Source: Streptomyces sp. CB02923
GTDB lineage: Bacteria > Actinomycetota > Actinomycetes > Streptomycetales > Streptomycetaceae
Assembly (NCBI RefSeq): GCF_001905005.1
Contig: NZ_LWKZ01000023.1
Span: 1,054,001 to 1,118,000 of the forward strand
DNA: 64,000 nt
Direction of reading: 5' to 3'
A program made the position numbers and the translations under genes. Positions 55,772 to 63,839 of the stretch are shown piece after piece. Position 1 is the first letter of the stretch, and every line of letters begins with the position of its first letter. The notes under the pieces were generated by a model. It had not been told where the DNA came from. It saw only the letters and a program-made list of their open reading frames with translations, and did no database searches.

Positions 55772-56784
55772 GCCAGGCACTGGAGCGCATCGGGTTCGAC
55801 GTCGACTGGAGCAACCCGCTGGCGGGCGCGCTCGACTCGGTCATCCGCGGTGCCGTCAAGAGCCTCGGGCTCGACGAGTACCTGGAGAAGGTCAGCGGCG
55901 ACAACGAGAAGCTGGCGGCCACCGCCCGGGAGTGGCGGACCGCCGCCACCGAGATGCAGGGCGTCGTCGACGACCTCCAGGCCGAGCGCCGGACCCTGCA
56001 GACGTCCTGGACCGGGGAGGCGTCCACCGCCTTCGGCACGACCATGACGGAGTTCGAAAAGGCCCTGCAGGGCGAGGCCGAGGACATGATCACGGTCGCC
56101 GAACTCCTGGAGACGGCGGCGGAGTCCTGCGCCGAGGCCGAGGAGACGATGATCGAACTGATCACCGAGATCGTCGAGGCGCTGCTGGTCGCCGCCGCGA
56201 CGGCGGCGATCGTCGCGATCCTCACGGCCGGTGTCGGCGCGGCCATCGGCCCGCTCATCGGCGCCGCGGGGGCCACACACCGGGCCATGAAGGCCGTACG
56301 GATCACCGCCAAGCTGGCGGACAAGCTCAAGGACCTCGCCGACCGGATGCGCGCACTCCGGAAGCTGCGGCGGGCGCGCATCAAGGCCAAGGCGCTGTGG
56401 CGGAACAAGAACGCCCGCAAGCAGATCAACAGGGGGGTCAAGCAGGTCCTCAAGCGGGCCGCGGGGGCCAAGGCCGCGGGAGCCGTCATCGACGCGGCGC
56501 CGCTCGCCAACAGCGTCCTTGAGCACCACACCGGAGTGGACGTCGGCGAGAAGGCCGGACAGTGGGCCGACAAGGGGGAGGCCGCGATCCACGACGCCAC
56601 CGGCCTCAAGGAGGTCTACGTCGGCGACAAGCGGTGGGACCTGGAACACCAGGACTCAAGCAAGCCCCCGCCCACCGAGCAGCAGAAACAGTACGCCGAC
56701 CGGCCCGACCCCCGGAGCTTCGACGAGCGGCTGGCCGAGGCGGCCCCGCGAGCGGCCAAACCCGTACGCGAGGTGTTCGGATGA
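55768..56784 (+). CDS. WXG-domain protein with hydrophobic mid-region and basic C-terminus
   Basis: 338 aa. Residues 40-130 form a WXG100-like helical hairpin with Trp81-Thr-Gly83 at the turn. A long hydrophobic, Ala/Gly-rich stretch (135-168, IVEALLVAAATAAIVAILTAGVG) could insert into a membrane. A strongly basic helix follows (RAMKAVRITAKLADKLKDLADRMRALRKLRRARIKAKALWRNKNARKQ), then an acidic/neutral tail ending in PREV-FG. Long WXG proteins of this kind are secreted effectors or toxins of type VII systems; no nuclease or other toxin motif is recognised. It overlaps both neighbours (ATGA). Confidence 0.78.
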   Translation: MSQALERIGFDVDWSNPLAGALDSVIRGAVKSLGLDEYLEKVSGDNEKLAATAREWRTAATEMQGVVDDLQAERRTLQTSWTGEASTAFGTTMTEFEKALQGEAEDMITVAELLETAAESCAEAEETMIELITEIVEALLVAAATAAIVAILTAGVGAAIGPLIGAAGATHRAMKAVRITAKLADKLKDLADRMRALRKLRRARIKAKALWRNKNARKQINRGVKQVLKRAAGAKAAGAVIDAAPLANSVLEHHTGVDVGEKAGQWADKGEAAIHDATGLKEVYVGDKRWDLEHQDSSKPPPTEQQKQYADRPDPRSFDERLAEAAPRAAKPVREVFG

Positions 56785-57383
56785 GTCTGCGCGTCGCGCT
56801 GGGCAGAATTCCGTACAAGGAAGCCAGGGAGCGCGCCGGCGAAGCATTGCCGCGTGACGAGCGGCTCGTACAGAACGAAGTCGCCTTCCCCGGGCACCGG
56901 CTGCCCAAGCCGCGCCGGTGGAACCGGCCCCGCGTCCTGGCGGGCCGTCGCCTCCCGGGTGACCGCTGGGAAGGCGCCAAGCGTGTCTTCTGGCTGTTCG
57001 ACGCCATCGTCCAGCCGATCCCCGACCTCTTCGGCGCCCGGCGCAAGAAGGGCAGTCCCCTCAAGGGCGGTTGGGGGAGTCTGGCGGGCCACCTGGCCAC
57101 CGCGCTGTGGCCGCGCGTGCCGACGACCGACGCGCTTCCCGTACTCCAGCTCACCGACCGCCGCCTGCACGTCACTTACGTCCAGCGCGGCCGCCGCCGG
57201 GGCGAACTCGGCGCCGTCGAGGCGGGCTGGAGCGTGCCCGCGGAACAGGTGGCGTGGATCCGGCACCGTACGGACATCGACGCCGACACCTACGAGATCG
57301 GCTTCACGGACGACTCCTGGGCCCGGGTGGAGATGCGCAGCCAGCACGCCGTGTATTTCGCGGAGTGCCTGCCGCGAAGCTGA
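56781..57383 (+). CDS. Protein of unknown function downstream of the WXG gene
   Basis: 200 aa. The start overlaps the WXG gene stop. The N-terminal half is basic and Trp/Pro-rich (LPKPRRWNRPRVLAGRRLPGDRWEGAKRVFWLFDAIVQPIPDLFGARRKKG). The C-terminal ~85 residues (LPVLQLTDRRLHVTYVQRG, SVPAEQVAWIRHRTDIDADTYEIGFTDDSWARVEM) read like a small beta-barrel of the bacterial PH-domain kind. It might be an immunity or chaperone partner of the WXG protein; that rests only on coupling and position. Confidence 0.65.
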   Translation: MSLRVALGRIPYKEARERAGEALPRDERLVQNEVAFPGHRLPKPRRWNRPRVLAGRRLPGDRWEGAKRVFWLFDAIVQPIPDLFGARRKKGSPLKGGWGSLAGHLATALWPRVPTTDALPVLQLTDRRLHVTYVQRGRRRGELGAVEAGWSVPAEQVAWIRHRTDIDADTYEIGFTDDSWARVEMRSQHAVYFAECLPRS

Positions 57384-57456
57384 AGGCTGGACGCCGCCCG
57401 CCGCCCGCAGCCCGCCGCGGTCCGCGGAACCGGCGGTCGAGGAGCCGGGGAAGGGG

Positions 57457-57876
57457 CTACGAGGCAGGACCGGGCTTGAGGCGTTCGCGCAGTGTGGCAG
57501 CGAACTCCTCGGCCCGCGCCAGTTGGGTACGGAGCTTCTCCACCTGCTCGGCCGCGTCCTGCTCGTACCCGCGTACGCGCTCCAGTACGGCCTCCCGCTC
57601 GGCGGCCGTCAGCTTCTCGCCGGTGTCGAGGCGGTCGGTGGCGTCCAGCAGGTCGCGCATCTGGTCGAGGGTGAAGCCGAGCGGTTTCATCCGGCGGATG
57701 ACCATGAGGCGGGCGACGTCGGTCCCGGTGTACAGGCGGAAGCCGCCCTGGGACCGGGCCGAGGGGGTGACCAGGCCGGTCTCCTCGTAGTGCCGGATGG
57801 TGCGCAGGGACAGCCCGGTGCGGGCGGCGACCTCGCCGATCTGCATGTGTGTGCTGCCCGTGCGTTCGCTGCTCAT
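57457..57876 (-). CDS. MerR-family regulator
   Basis: 139 aa. The HTH-wing is MQIGEVAARTGLSLRTIRHYEETGLVTPSARSQGGFRLYTGTDVARLMVIRRMKPLGFTLDQMRDLL, followed by a dimerisation coiled coil (about 95-130). No metal-binding Cys is present, so a small-molecule or redox-independent ligand is likely. It is divergent from the SulP gene, with a 24-bp perfect palindrome 57 bp before its start. MerR operators of this form (CTACCCTAAC half-sites) control the divergent transporter and the regulator itself. Confidence 0.9.
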   Translation of the reverse strand: MSSERTGSTHMQIGEVAARTGLSLRTIRHYEETGLVTPSARSQGGFRLYTGTDVARLMVIRRMKPLGFTLDQMRDLLDATDRLDTGEKLTAAEREAVLERVRGYEQDAAEQVEKLRTQLARAEEFAATLRERLKPGPAS

Positions 57877-57932
57877 GTGGGCGGCCGTCCTCTCTGTCGC
57901 CCGGGGCCACGGCGGCGGCCGACGACGACGAT

Positions 57933-57956
57933 CTCTACCCTAACGTTAGGGTAGAG
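57933..57956. promoter_or_regulatory. 24-bp perfect palindrome, MerR operator
   Basis: CTCTACCCTAAC (57933-57944) is followed directly by its inverse GTTAGGGTAGAG (57945-57956) in the divergent MerR/SulP region. TAGAGT (57952-57957) may double as a -10 for the SulP transcript. Confidence 0.85.
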
Positions 57957-58051
57957 TAGCGGGTCGTCGGGGTGGACCGGGTCGGCTCCATGCCGTCGGC
58001 GAAGGCCGACTGCCCGACGATCCGACGACCGACGTCTGTGCAGGAGAGAGC

Positions 58052-58096
58052 GTGCGCATGCCCATGATGCCCGGCGCCGCCGCCTGCCCGCCGTGA
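58052..58096 (+). CDS. Putative 14-codon leader peptide upstream of SulP
   Basis: GTG 58052 follows a strong AGGAGAG site and reads VRMPMMPGAAACPP before a stop. Three Met and one Cys in 14 residues are notable ahead of a sulfate-type transporter. Short Cys-containing leaders attenuate sulfur genes in other actinobacteria. The hairpin at 58193-58213 lies between it and the transporter. Confidence 0.4.
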   Translation: MRMPMMPGAAACPP

Positions 58097-58192
58097 CGCT
58101 CCGCCCCTGAGCCTTCCCCCGAGCAGCCGCGCGTCTCTCCGAGCGCGCCCGCTGCCGCCTCCGGACTTCAGCCCGCCAGACGCGGGCCACGC

Positions 58193-58213
58193 GGAGGGCC
58201 GCCCCGGCCCTCC
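58193..58213 (+). promoter_or_regulatory. Attenuator-like hairpin in the SulP leader
   Basis: GGAGGGCCG (58193-58201), loop CCC, CGGCCCTCC (58205-58213); the stem ends 33 bp before the SulP start and is followed by C/T-rich sequence. The 290-bp leader 57957-58246 holds only this and the short peptide. Confidence 0.5.
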
Positions 58214-58246
58214 CGCCCCTTCCCGCACGCCCGGGACGACGCCGGC

Positions 58247-59776
58247 GTGCCCGAACACGACAGGTACCCGATCTTGTCTTCGTCCGCACCGTCCCCCGCC
58301 GCGCGCCTGCGCGGCCTGCGCCCGAACTGGCTGTCCGACCCGAAGGTCTGGCGCACCGAGGTCCTGGCCGGCCTCGTCGTGGCCCTGGCCCTGATCCCCG
58401 AGGCGATCTCCTTCTCGATCATCGCCGGGGTCGACCCCGCGATCGGCCTGTTCGCCTCCTTCACCATGGCCGTGACCCTCTCGGTCGTCGGTGGCCGCCG
58501 CGCGATGATCTCGGCGGCCACCGGTGCCGTCGCGCTCGTCATCGCCCCGCTCAACCGCGAACACGGTCTGGGCTACCTGGTCGCGGCGGTGATCCTGGCC
58601 GGTGTCTTCCAGGTGGTCCTGGGCGCACTCGGAGTGGCCAGGCTGATGCGGTTCGTACCGCGCTCGGTGATGGTCGGCTTCGTCAACGCCCTCGCCGTCC
58701 TCATCTTCATCGCCCAGGTACCCGAGATGCACGACGTGCCCTGGGCCGTCTACCCGCTGCTCATCGGCGGGCTCGCGCTCATGGTGCTCTTCCCCAAGGT
58801 CACCAAGGTGGTCCCGGCCCCGCTGGTCTCCATCGTCGTCCTCACCGCCGTCACCGTGGCCGCCGGGATCGCCGTCCCGACCGTGGGCGACAAGGGCGAG
58901 CTGCCGTCCTCCCTCCCGGTGCCGGGCCTGCCGGACGTGCCCTTCACCCTGGACACCCTGACCACCGTCGCCCCCTACGCGCTCGCCATGGCGCTGGTCG
59001 GCCTGATGGAGTCGCTGATGACCGCGAAGCTCGTCGACGAGATCACCGACACCCACTCCTCCAAGACCCGCGAATCGATCGGCCAGGGCATCGCCAACAT
59101 CGTCACCGGCCTCTTCGGCGGCATGGGCGGCTGCGCCATGATCGGCCAGACGATGATCAACGTGAAGGTCTCCGGTGCCCGCACCCGGCTGTCCACGTTC
59201 CTGGCCGGATCGTTCCTCATGGTGCTGTGCATCGTCTTCGGCCCCATCGTCTCCGACATCCCGATGGCCGCCCTCGTCGCCGTCATGGTGATGGTGTCGT
59301 TCGCGACGTTCGACTGGCACTCCATCGCGCCCGGGACCCTCAGGCGGCTGCCCGTCGGGGAGACCGCCGTCATGGTGATCACTGTCGCGGTCGTGGTAAC
59401 GACCCACAACCTCGCCATCGGCGTGGTCGTCGGCTCCGTCACCGCCATGGTCGTCTTCGCCAAGCGCGTCGCCCACCTCGCCGACGTCACCTCCGTCACC
59501 GGCCCCGACGACGGCACGGTCGTCTACTCCGTCACCGGCGCCCTCTTCTTCGCCTCCTCCAACGACCTCGTCGGCCGCTTCCACTACGGCACCGACCCCG
59601 GCCGCGTCGTCATCGACCTGTCCGCCGCCCACATCTGGGACGCCTCCTCCGTCGCCGCCCTCGACGCCATCGAGACCAGGTACCGGAAGCGCGGCAAGAC
59701 CGTCGAGATCATCGGCCTGAACGATCCGAGCGCCGACCTCCACGGCAAGCTCTCCGGCGAACTCACCGGCCACTGA
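58247..59776 (+). CDS. SulP/SLC26-family anion transporter with STAS domain
   Basis: 509 aa. About twelve membrane segments after LRPNWLSDPKVWRTEVLAGLVVALALIPEAISFSIIAGVDPAIGLFASF, the family signature, with GGMGGCAMIGQTMINVKVSGARTRLST in the core. A STAS domain covers about 405-509 (VTGPDDGTVVYSVTGALFFASSNDLVGRF, VIDLSAAHIWDASSVAALDAIETRYRKRGKTVEIIGLN). It moves sulfate, bicarbonate or a dicarboxylate; which cannot be told. The GTG start at 58247 has only a weak ribosome site. Control by the divergent MerR and by the leader peptide/hairpin is suggested. Confidence 0.92.
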   Translation: MPEHDRYPILSSSAPSPAARLRGLRPNWLSDPKVWRTEVLAGLVVALALIPEAISFSIIAGVDPAIGLFASFTMAVTLSVVGGRRAMISAATGAVALVIAPLNREHGLGYLVAAVILAGVFQVVLGALGVARLMRFVPRSVMVGFVNALAVLIFIAQVPEMHDVPWAVYPLLIGGLALMVLFPKVTKVVPAPLVSIVVLTAVTVAAGIAVPTVGDKGELPSSLPVPGLPDVPFTLDTLTTVAPYALAMALVGLMESLMTAKLVDEITDTHSSKTRESIGQGIANIVTGLFGGMGGCAMIGQTMINVKVSGARTRLSTFLAGSFLMVLCIVFGPIVSDIPMAALVAVMVMVSFATFDWHSIAPGTLRRLPVGETAVMVITVAVVVTTHNLAIGVVVGSVTAMVVFAKRVAHLADVTSVTGPDDGTVVYSVTGALFFASSNDLVGRFHYGTDPGRVVIDLSAAHIWDASSVAALDAIETRYRKRGKTVEIIGLNDPSADLHGKLSGELTGH

Positions 59777-60092
59777 CCGACGGACCCGTCCGAGCGGGCC
59801 GCCACGGAGGACGGCCCTCCGTGACGGCCCGCTGCCGGTCGAGGTCCCGACCGGCCGGATCCATACGCTCCGCGAACTCCCCGGAAGGCGTTGTGGGTAC
59901 CACTCGGCCCTTGACACCGGCCCGGCCGTCTCTCCGGTATTTCCACCCCGATATGCGACGGACTGCGGTCGTGGACCTGCAACACCCGCCCTTAGCTGGG
60001 TATGTTGGTCGCCGTACCGGCGCGGTCACTCCCCGTGGGCCGGCCGGGCCGTGGTGCCTTTGCGAGGTGCCCGAGCGACGGGAGAGCAGGGA

Positions 60093-60908
60093 ATGAGCCA
60101 GGACGTGCGGCCGCAGTCCAGCACCGTTGATGTCAGCATCCCGAGCGTGGCGCGGATGTACGACTACTACCTCGGCGGCAAGGACAACTACGCCGTGGAC
60201 CGTGCGGCGTGCGAGGAACTGAGCAAGGTCGTGCCGAGCACGCAGGTCCTGGCGGTCAACAACCGCCGGTTCCTGCGCCGGGTGGTCCACTGGCTGGCGC
60301 AGGAGCAGGGCGTGCGGCAGTTCATCGACCACGGATCCGGCCTGCCGACCCAGGACAACGTCCATCAGGTCGCCCAGCGGGTCGCCCCCGACGCGCGGGT
60401 GGTCTACGTCGACAACGACCCCATCGTGCTGGCACACGGCCGCGCGCTCCTGGAGGAGAACCGCAACACCGCGGTCATCCAGGCCGACATGCGCGACACC
60501 GAAGGCATCCTGGGGCACCCCGAGGTGACACGGCTGATCGACTTCGGGCAGCCGGTGGCCGCGCTGTTCGTGTCCGTTCTGCACTGCATCCCGGACGCCG
60601 ACGACCCCGCCGCCCTGATCAGGCGGGTCGCGGAACGCCTGGCTCCCGGCAGCTTCCTGGTCGTGTGCCAGCTCGTCAGCGAGGACCGGGACACCCGTGA
60701 CTTCGTCACCGAGTTCATGCGGGTCAGCACCCAGGGCCAGTGGGGCCGGGTGCGCACGGCCGCCGAACTCGGTTCCTTTCTGGACGGCCTGGAGATCCTC
60801 GAACCGGGCCTGGTGGAGGTGTCGACCTGGAAGCCGGACGCGGACATCGGGCCCAAGCAGCGCACCATGGAGTGGATCGAGTACGGCGGGGTCGCGCGCA
60901 AGCAGTAG
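60093..60908 (+). CDS. DUF574-type SAM-dependent methyltransferase
   Basis: 271 aa. VDVSIPSVARMYDYYLGGKDNYAVDR is the N-terminal hallmark; the SAM-binding block is QFIDHGSGLPTQDNVHQVAQRVAPDARVVYVDNDPIVLAHGRALL and LFVSVLHCIPDADDPAAL follows. The family is abundant in Streptomyces and its substrates are unknown. The 316-bp gap before it (59777-60092) has a TTGACA at 59911-59916 that may be its -35. It ends 82 bp from the convergent XRE gene; the family is often close to such regulators. Confidence 0.9.
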   Translation: MSQDVRPQSSTVDVSIPSVARMYDYYLGGKDNYAVDRAACEELSKVVPSTQVLAVNNRRFLRRVVHWLAQEQGVRQFIDHGSGLPTQDNVHQVAQRVAPDARVVYVDNDPIVLAHGRALLEENRNTAVIQADMRDTEGILGHPEVTRLIDFGQPVAALFVSVLHCIPDADDPAALIRRVAERLAPGSFLVVCQLVSEDRDTRDFVTEFMRVSTQGQWGRVRTAAELGSFLDGLEILEPGLVEVSTWKPDADIGPKQRTMEWIEYGGVARKQ

Positions 60909-60990
60909 ACGGGGGAGGGGCGGGCCGGGTCGGAAGGACCGTACGGGCCGGAGGGGCGTCCGGACCGTCCGGGCGGGGAGCGTCCGGCGG

Positions 60991-61905
60991 TCAGCCCTCT
61001 TCCGCGGCCCGGACCAGTTCCTCCAGGATGGCCTGGGTGTTGCGAGGCGACTCGGCCTGCGCGCTGAGCCGGTCCATCACGGCGAGGTAGCGGTCCACGT
61101 CGTCGCGCTTGTCCAGGTAGAGCGCGCTGGTCAGTTGTTCCAGATAGACGATGTCGGGCAGGTCCGGCTCCAGGAAGCGCAGGATCGTGATCGGGCCGCC
61201 CGCCGCCGCGTGTCCGCCGAGGAGGAACGGGGCGATCTGTACGGTGACGTTGGGCAGCCGTGCCATGTCCAGCAGGTGCCGCAGCTGGGCCGCCATGACG
61301 GCGGGGCCGCCGAGCGGGCGCCGCAGGGACGCCTCGTCGAGCACCGCCCACAGCCGGGGCGCGCCGGGCGCGGTGAGCAACGCCTGTCGCTGCAGACGCA
61401 GTTCGACGCGGCGTTCGATCTCCTTGCCGGAGGCTTGCGGGTTCCCGAGCCGGCACACCCCGCGTGCGTACTCCGCGGTCTGCAACAGCCCCGGGACGAA
61501 CTGCACTTCGTACGTCCGGATGACGGAGGCGGCCTCCTCCAGGCCGATGAGCGTCTCGAACCATCCGGGCAGTACGTCGTTGTACTGGTGCCACCACCCG
61601 GGGGTGCTGGTCCCGCGGGCCATCGCCAGGAATTCCGCGCGCAGGGCCTCGTCCGTGACCTGATAGAGCGACAGCAGGTCGGCCACGTCACGTTCCTTGC
61701 AGCCGACGCGCCCCAGTTCCAGCCGGCTTATCTTGGCGTGCGAGCCGCGGATGGCGTCCCCGGCCGCCTCACGGGTGACGCCGGCCGCCTCGCGCAGCCG
61801 GCGCAACTGCGTGCCCAGAACGATCCGCAGGACCGTCGGGCCGCCCCGGGGGTGTTCGATGTGACGGCGCGGGGGCGGCACGCGACCCGGCTGCGCGGCG
61901 ACCAT
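60991..61905 (-). CDS. XRE-family regulator with DUF5753 (WhiJ-like)
   Basis: 304 aa. The HTH is about 25-85 (LRIVLGTQLRRLREAAGVTREAAGDAIRGSHAKISRLELGRVGCKERDVADLL). DUF5753 follows (WWHQYNDVLPGWFETLIGLEEAASVIRTYEVQFVPGLLQTAEYARGV and GPITILRFLEPDLPDIVYLEQLTSALYLD). GGGGAG lies 5 nt before the start. Together with the DUF397 gene 90 bp upstream and the HATPase beyond, this is the WhiJ/AbaA-type module that tunes development and antibiotic production in Streptomyces. Confidence 0.92.
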   Translation of the reverse strand: MVAAQPGRVPPPRRHIEHPRGGPTVLRIVLGTQLRRLREAAGVTREAAGDAIRGSHAKISRLELGRVGCKERDVADLLSLYQVTDEALRAEFLAMARGTSTPGWWHQYNDVLPGWFETLIGLEEAASVIRTYEVQFVPGLLQTAEYARGVCRLGNPQASGKEIERRVELRLQRQALLTAPGAPRLWAVLDEASLRRPLGGPAVMAAQLRHLLDMARLPNVTVQIAPFLLGGHAAAGGPITILRFLEPDLPDIVYLEQLTSALYLDKRDDVDRYLAVMDRLSAQAESPRNTQAILEELVRAAEEG

Positions 61906-61995
61906 GGTTACTCCCCTGTTGGTCGGATGAACGCTCAGTGTCCCATCGTGGGAACTCTTCGTACAGCCGCGGTGACTATCCGGTCGACATATGCG

Positions 61996-62238
61996 TCAGC
62001 CGAGCCCGGCCAGGTCGTCGAAGTCCCCGTCCTTGGCCCCCTGTACGAAGGCCGCGATCTCGTCGCGGGTGTAGATCAGCGCCGGCCCTCCGGTGTGCCG
62101 CGAATTGCGCACCGCCACCCCGCCGTCGGTGAGAACCGCCAGCTCAACACAGTTTCCATTGGGGTTGCTGCGGGCGCTCTTGCGCCATACCGCGTCTTCG
62201 ATGGTGCTTGCGCATATGCCGTTGGGCAGTGACTCCAT
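61996..62238 (-). CDS. DUF397 small protein
   Basis: 80 aa. WRKSARSNPNGNCVELAVLTDGGVAVRNSRHTGGPALIYTRDEIAAFVQGAKDGDFDDLAG is the complete family pattern. It is small and acidic and is thought to act with the adjacent XRE protein as antagonist or co-factor. ATG 62238 is preceded by an adjacent GTG and a GGGAGAA site. It is upstream of and in line with the XRE gene. Confidence 0.93.
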   Translation of the reverse strand: MESLPNGICASTIEDAVWRKSARSNPNGNCVELAVLTDGGVAVRNSRHTGGPALIYTRDEIAAFVQGAKDGDFDDLAGLG

Positions 62239-62329
62239 CACGTTTCTCCCTACTGGAGGATCTGCCTCCGACCGGTACGGACCGTGCGCACGGTGGCCTG
62301 AAACGTGCCCCGCGCGGCCGTTCTTCCCG

Positions 62330-62341
62330 CTGCAATTGCAG
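62330..62341. promoter_or_regulatory. 12-bp palindrome in the DUF397/HATPase divergent region
   Basis: CTGCAATTGCAG is perfect, with a further ACTTGCAG half-site at 62347-62354. It lies about 90 bp from each divergent start and is a candidate for XRE binding. Confidence 0.45.
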
Positions 62342-62432
62342 ATGTACTTGCAGCGGAAGGCAGCCGACGAGGATATTAGCTCTCCCGAACTGCACGGCCC
62401 AGCCCTCGAAATACCCCATGGCGGAGATCGCG

Positions 62433-62942
62433 ATGACTACACATCCGGCACCGACCGTGCACGACGTCCTCCACGAGGAAGCGGGTGAGGACCGGCCGGC
62501 GGTCGGCCTCAACGACTTCGCCGTGTGCGCCCTCAGCGGCGCCTACAGCGCCGTCGCGCAAGCCCGCCGCTTCACCGCCGCCACCCTCGAAGGGTGGGGC
62601 ATCCACGCCTCGGTCGTCTCGGACGCCGTCCTGGTGGTCTCCGAACTCACCAGTAACGCCCTGCGCCACGCCACCCCCAGAGGCACCGACACCGAAGAGC
62701 CCCGGCCGGACGCGGTGTGCGCGGCCTGGCTGGCATTGGCGTACCAGGACTCCGGTGTCCTGTGCGCCGTCTCCGACCCCAGCCGGGCCGTCCCCGTCCT
62801 CGTGACCCCCGAGCCACTCGCGGAGGAGGGCCGGGGCCTGTGGATCGTCGACCGGCTCAGCGAATCCTGGGGCTGGACCCACCCGGACCACAAGGGCAAG
62901 ACGGTCTGGGCCCAACTCCGGGCTCCGAGGTCCGCGGGGTAG
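62433..62942 (+). CDS. HATPase_c_2 (RsbW/AbaA-like) ATP-binding protein
   Basis: 169 aa. ARRFTAATLEGWGIHASVVSDAVLVVSELTSNALRHATP contains the N-box Glu and Asn of anti-sigma kinase folds, and GRGLWIVDRLSESWGW the G-box; KTVWAQL closes the domain. It is a regulatory histidine-kinase-like ATPase without a kinase dimerisation part. ATG 62433 follows GGAG by 7 nt. It is divergent from the DUF397 gene and completes the WhiJ-type island. Confidence 0.9.
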   Translation: MTTHPAPTVHDVLHEEAGEDRPAVGLNDFAVCALSGAYSAVAQARRFTAATLEGWGIHASVVSDAVLVVSELTSNALRHATPRGTDTEEPRPDAVCAAWLALAYQDSGVLCAVSDPSRAVPVLVTPEPLAEEGRGLWIVDRLSESWGWTHPDHKGKTVWAQLRAPRSAG

Positions 62943-63074
62943 CGGACGAGGGGCGCCCGGCGGGGGCAGCCCTCAGGCGCCGTGGGCCGGTTCGGGGAAG
63001 ACCCTCTCAGGTCGTGCGGGGACGTGGCTCGTAAGATCGTTCCCGTATGTGACGGTGGGCCTGAGGGGGGACGC

Positions 63075-63839
63075 GTGGTGCTGAACGAAGCCGGTGGGAA
63101 GCGGGAGCGGCGGCGGGGGGCGTATGGCATCGATGCCCCGTACGCGTTGTTCGGCCTCGGCTGTGGAGCCGTGGGGGCCACGGTGGCGGGGTTCGCCACG
63201 CTGTCGGGGCCCGGGATGGGAGTGGCCTGGTTGCCGTTTCTGTGTGCGCTCGTGATGGCCGTCGGCTTCGTGCTGTACGTGCATGCCACGCGCCGCGGCA
63301 AGTTCGCGGTGTGGGAGGAGCTGCTGGACGCTCTGGAGCTGCGGGGCGACGAGCGGATCCTGGATCTCGGCTGCGGGCGTGGTGCCGTGCTGCTGGCCGG
63401 TGCCCGGCGGCTGCCGGAGGGCCACGCGGTGGGCGTGGATCTGTGGCGTGCCGCCGACCAGCTGGGCAACGCCGAGAGCGCCACGTCACGCAACGCGCAG
63501 GCCGAGGGGGTCGACGCCCGGGTGGATCTCCGCACCGGTGACCTGCGGGACCTGCCGTTCGAGGACGGCGCATTCGACGTCGTGCTCTCCAGCCTGGCCA
63601 TCCACAACATCAAGGAGGCCGAAGGGCGACGCAAGGCCGTGGCCGAGGCGGCGCGTGTACTGCGCCCCGGGGGGCGACTGGTGATCGTCGACATCGGCCG
63701 CTCCGTGGCCCGCTACGGGGAGACCCTGGGGACGCTGCCGGTCAGCGGGATCGCTGTGCGCTCGGTGGGCTGGCGGATGTGGTGGGGCGGACCGTGGATG
63801 CGGACCCAGGTGGTCACCGCCTCCGGGGCGGCCGGCTGA
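63075..63839 (+). CDS. Membrane-anchored class I SAM methyltransferase
   Basis: 254 aa from GTG 63075 (GTG 63078 is equivalent; GAGGGGGG lies just before). Two membrane segments (YALFGLGCGAVGATVAGFATL and GVAWLPFLCALVMAVGFVLYVHA) precede the catalytic domain, with SAM motif I RILDLGCGRGAVLLAGA, motif II GVDLWRAADQLGN and FDVVLSSLAIHNIKEAEGR. The N-terminal helices suggest a lipid or membrane-near substrate; the target is unknown. After its stop, 63840-64000 shows no gene I can support. Confidence 0.88.
   Translation: MVLNEAGGKRERRRGAYGIDAPYALFGLGCGAVGATVAGFATLSGPGMGVAWLPFLCALVMAVGFVLYVHATRRGKFAVWEELLDALELRGDERILDLGCGRGAVLLAGARRLPEGHAVGVDLWRAADQLGNAESATSRNAQAEGVDARVDLRTGDLRDLPFEDGAFDVVLSSLAIHNIKEAEGRRKAVAEAARVLRPGGRLVIVDIGRSVARYGETLGTLPVSGIAVRSVGWRMWWGGPWMRTQVVTASGAAG

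Noticed and set aside
57384..57456. CCGCCCGCAGCCCGC run after the third type VII gene as another heptamer satellite
   Set aside because: Only two or three imperfect units, not phased like the arrays at 20.15 and 21.6 kb.
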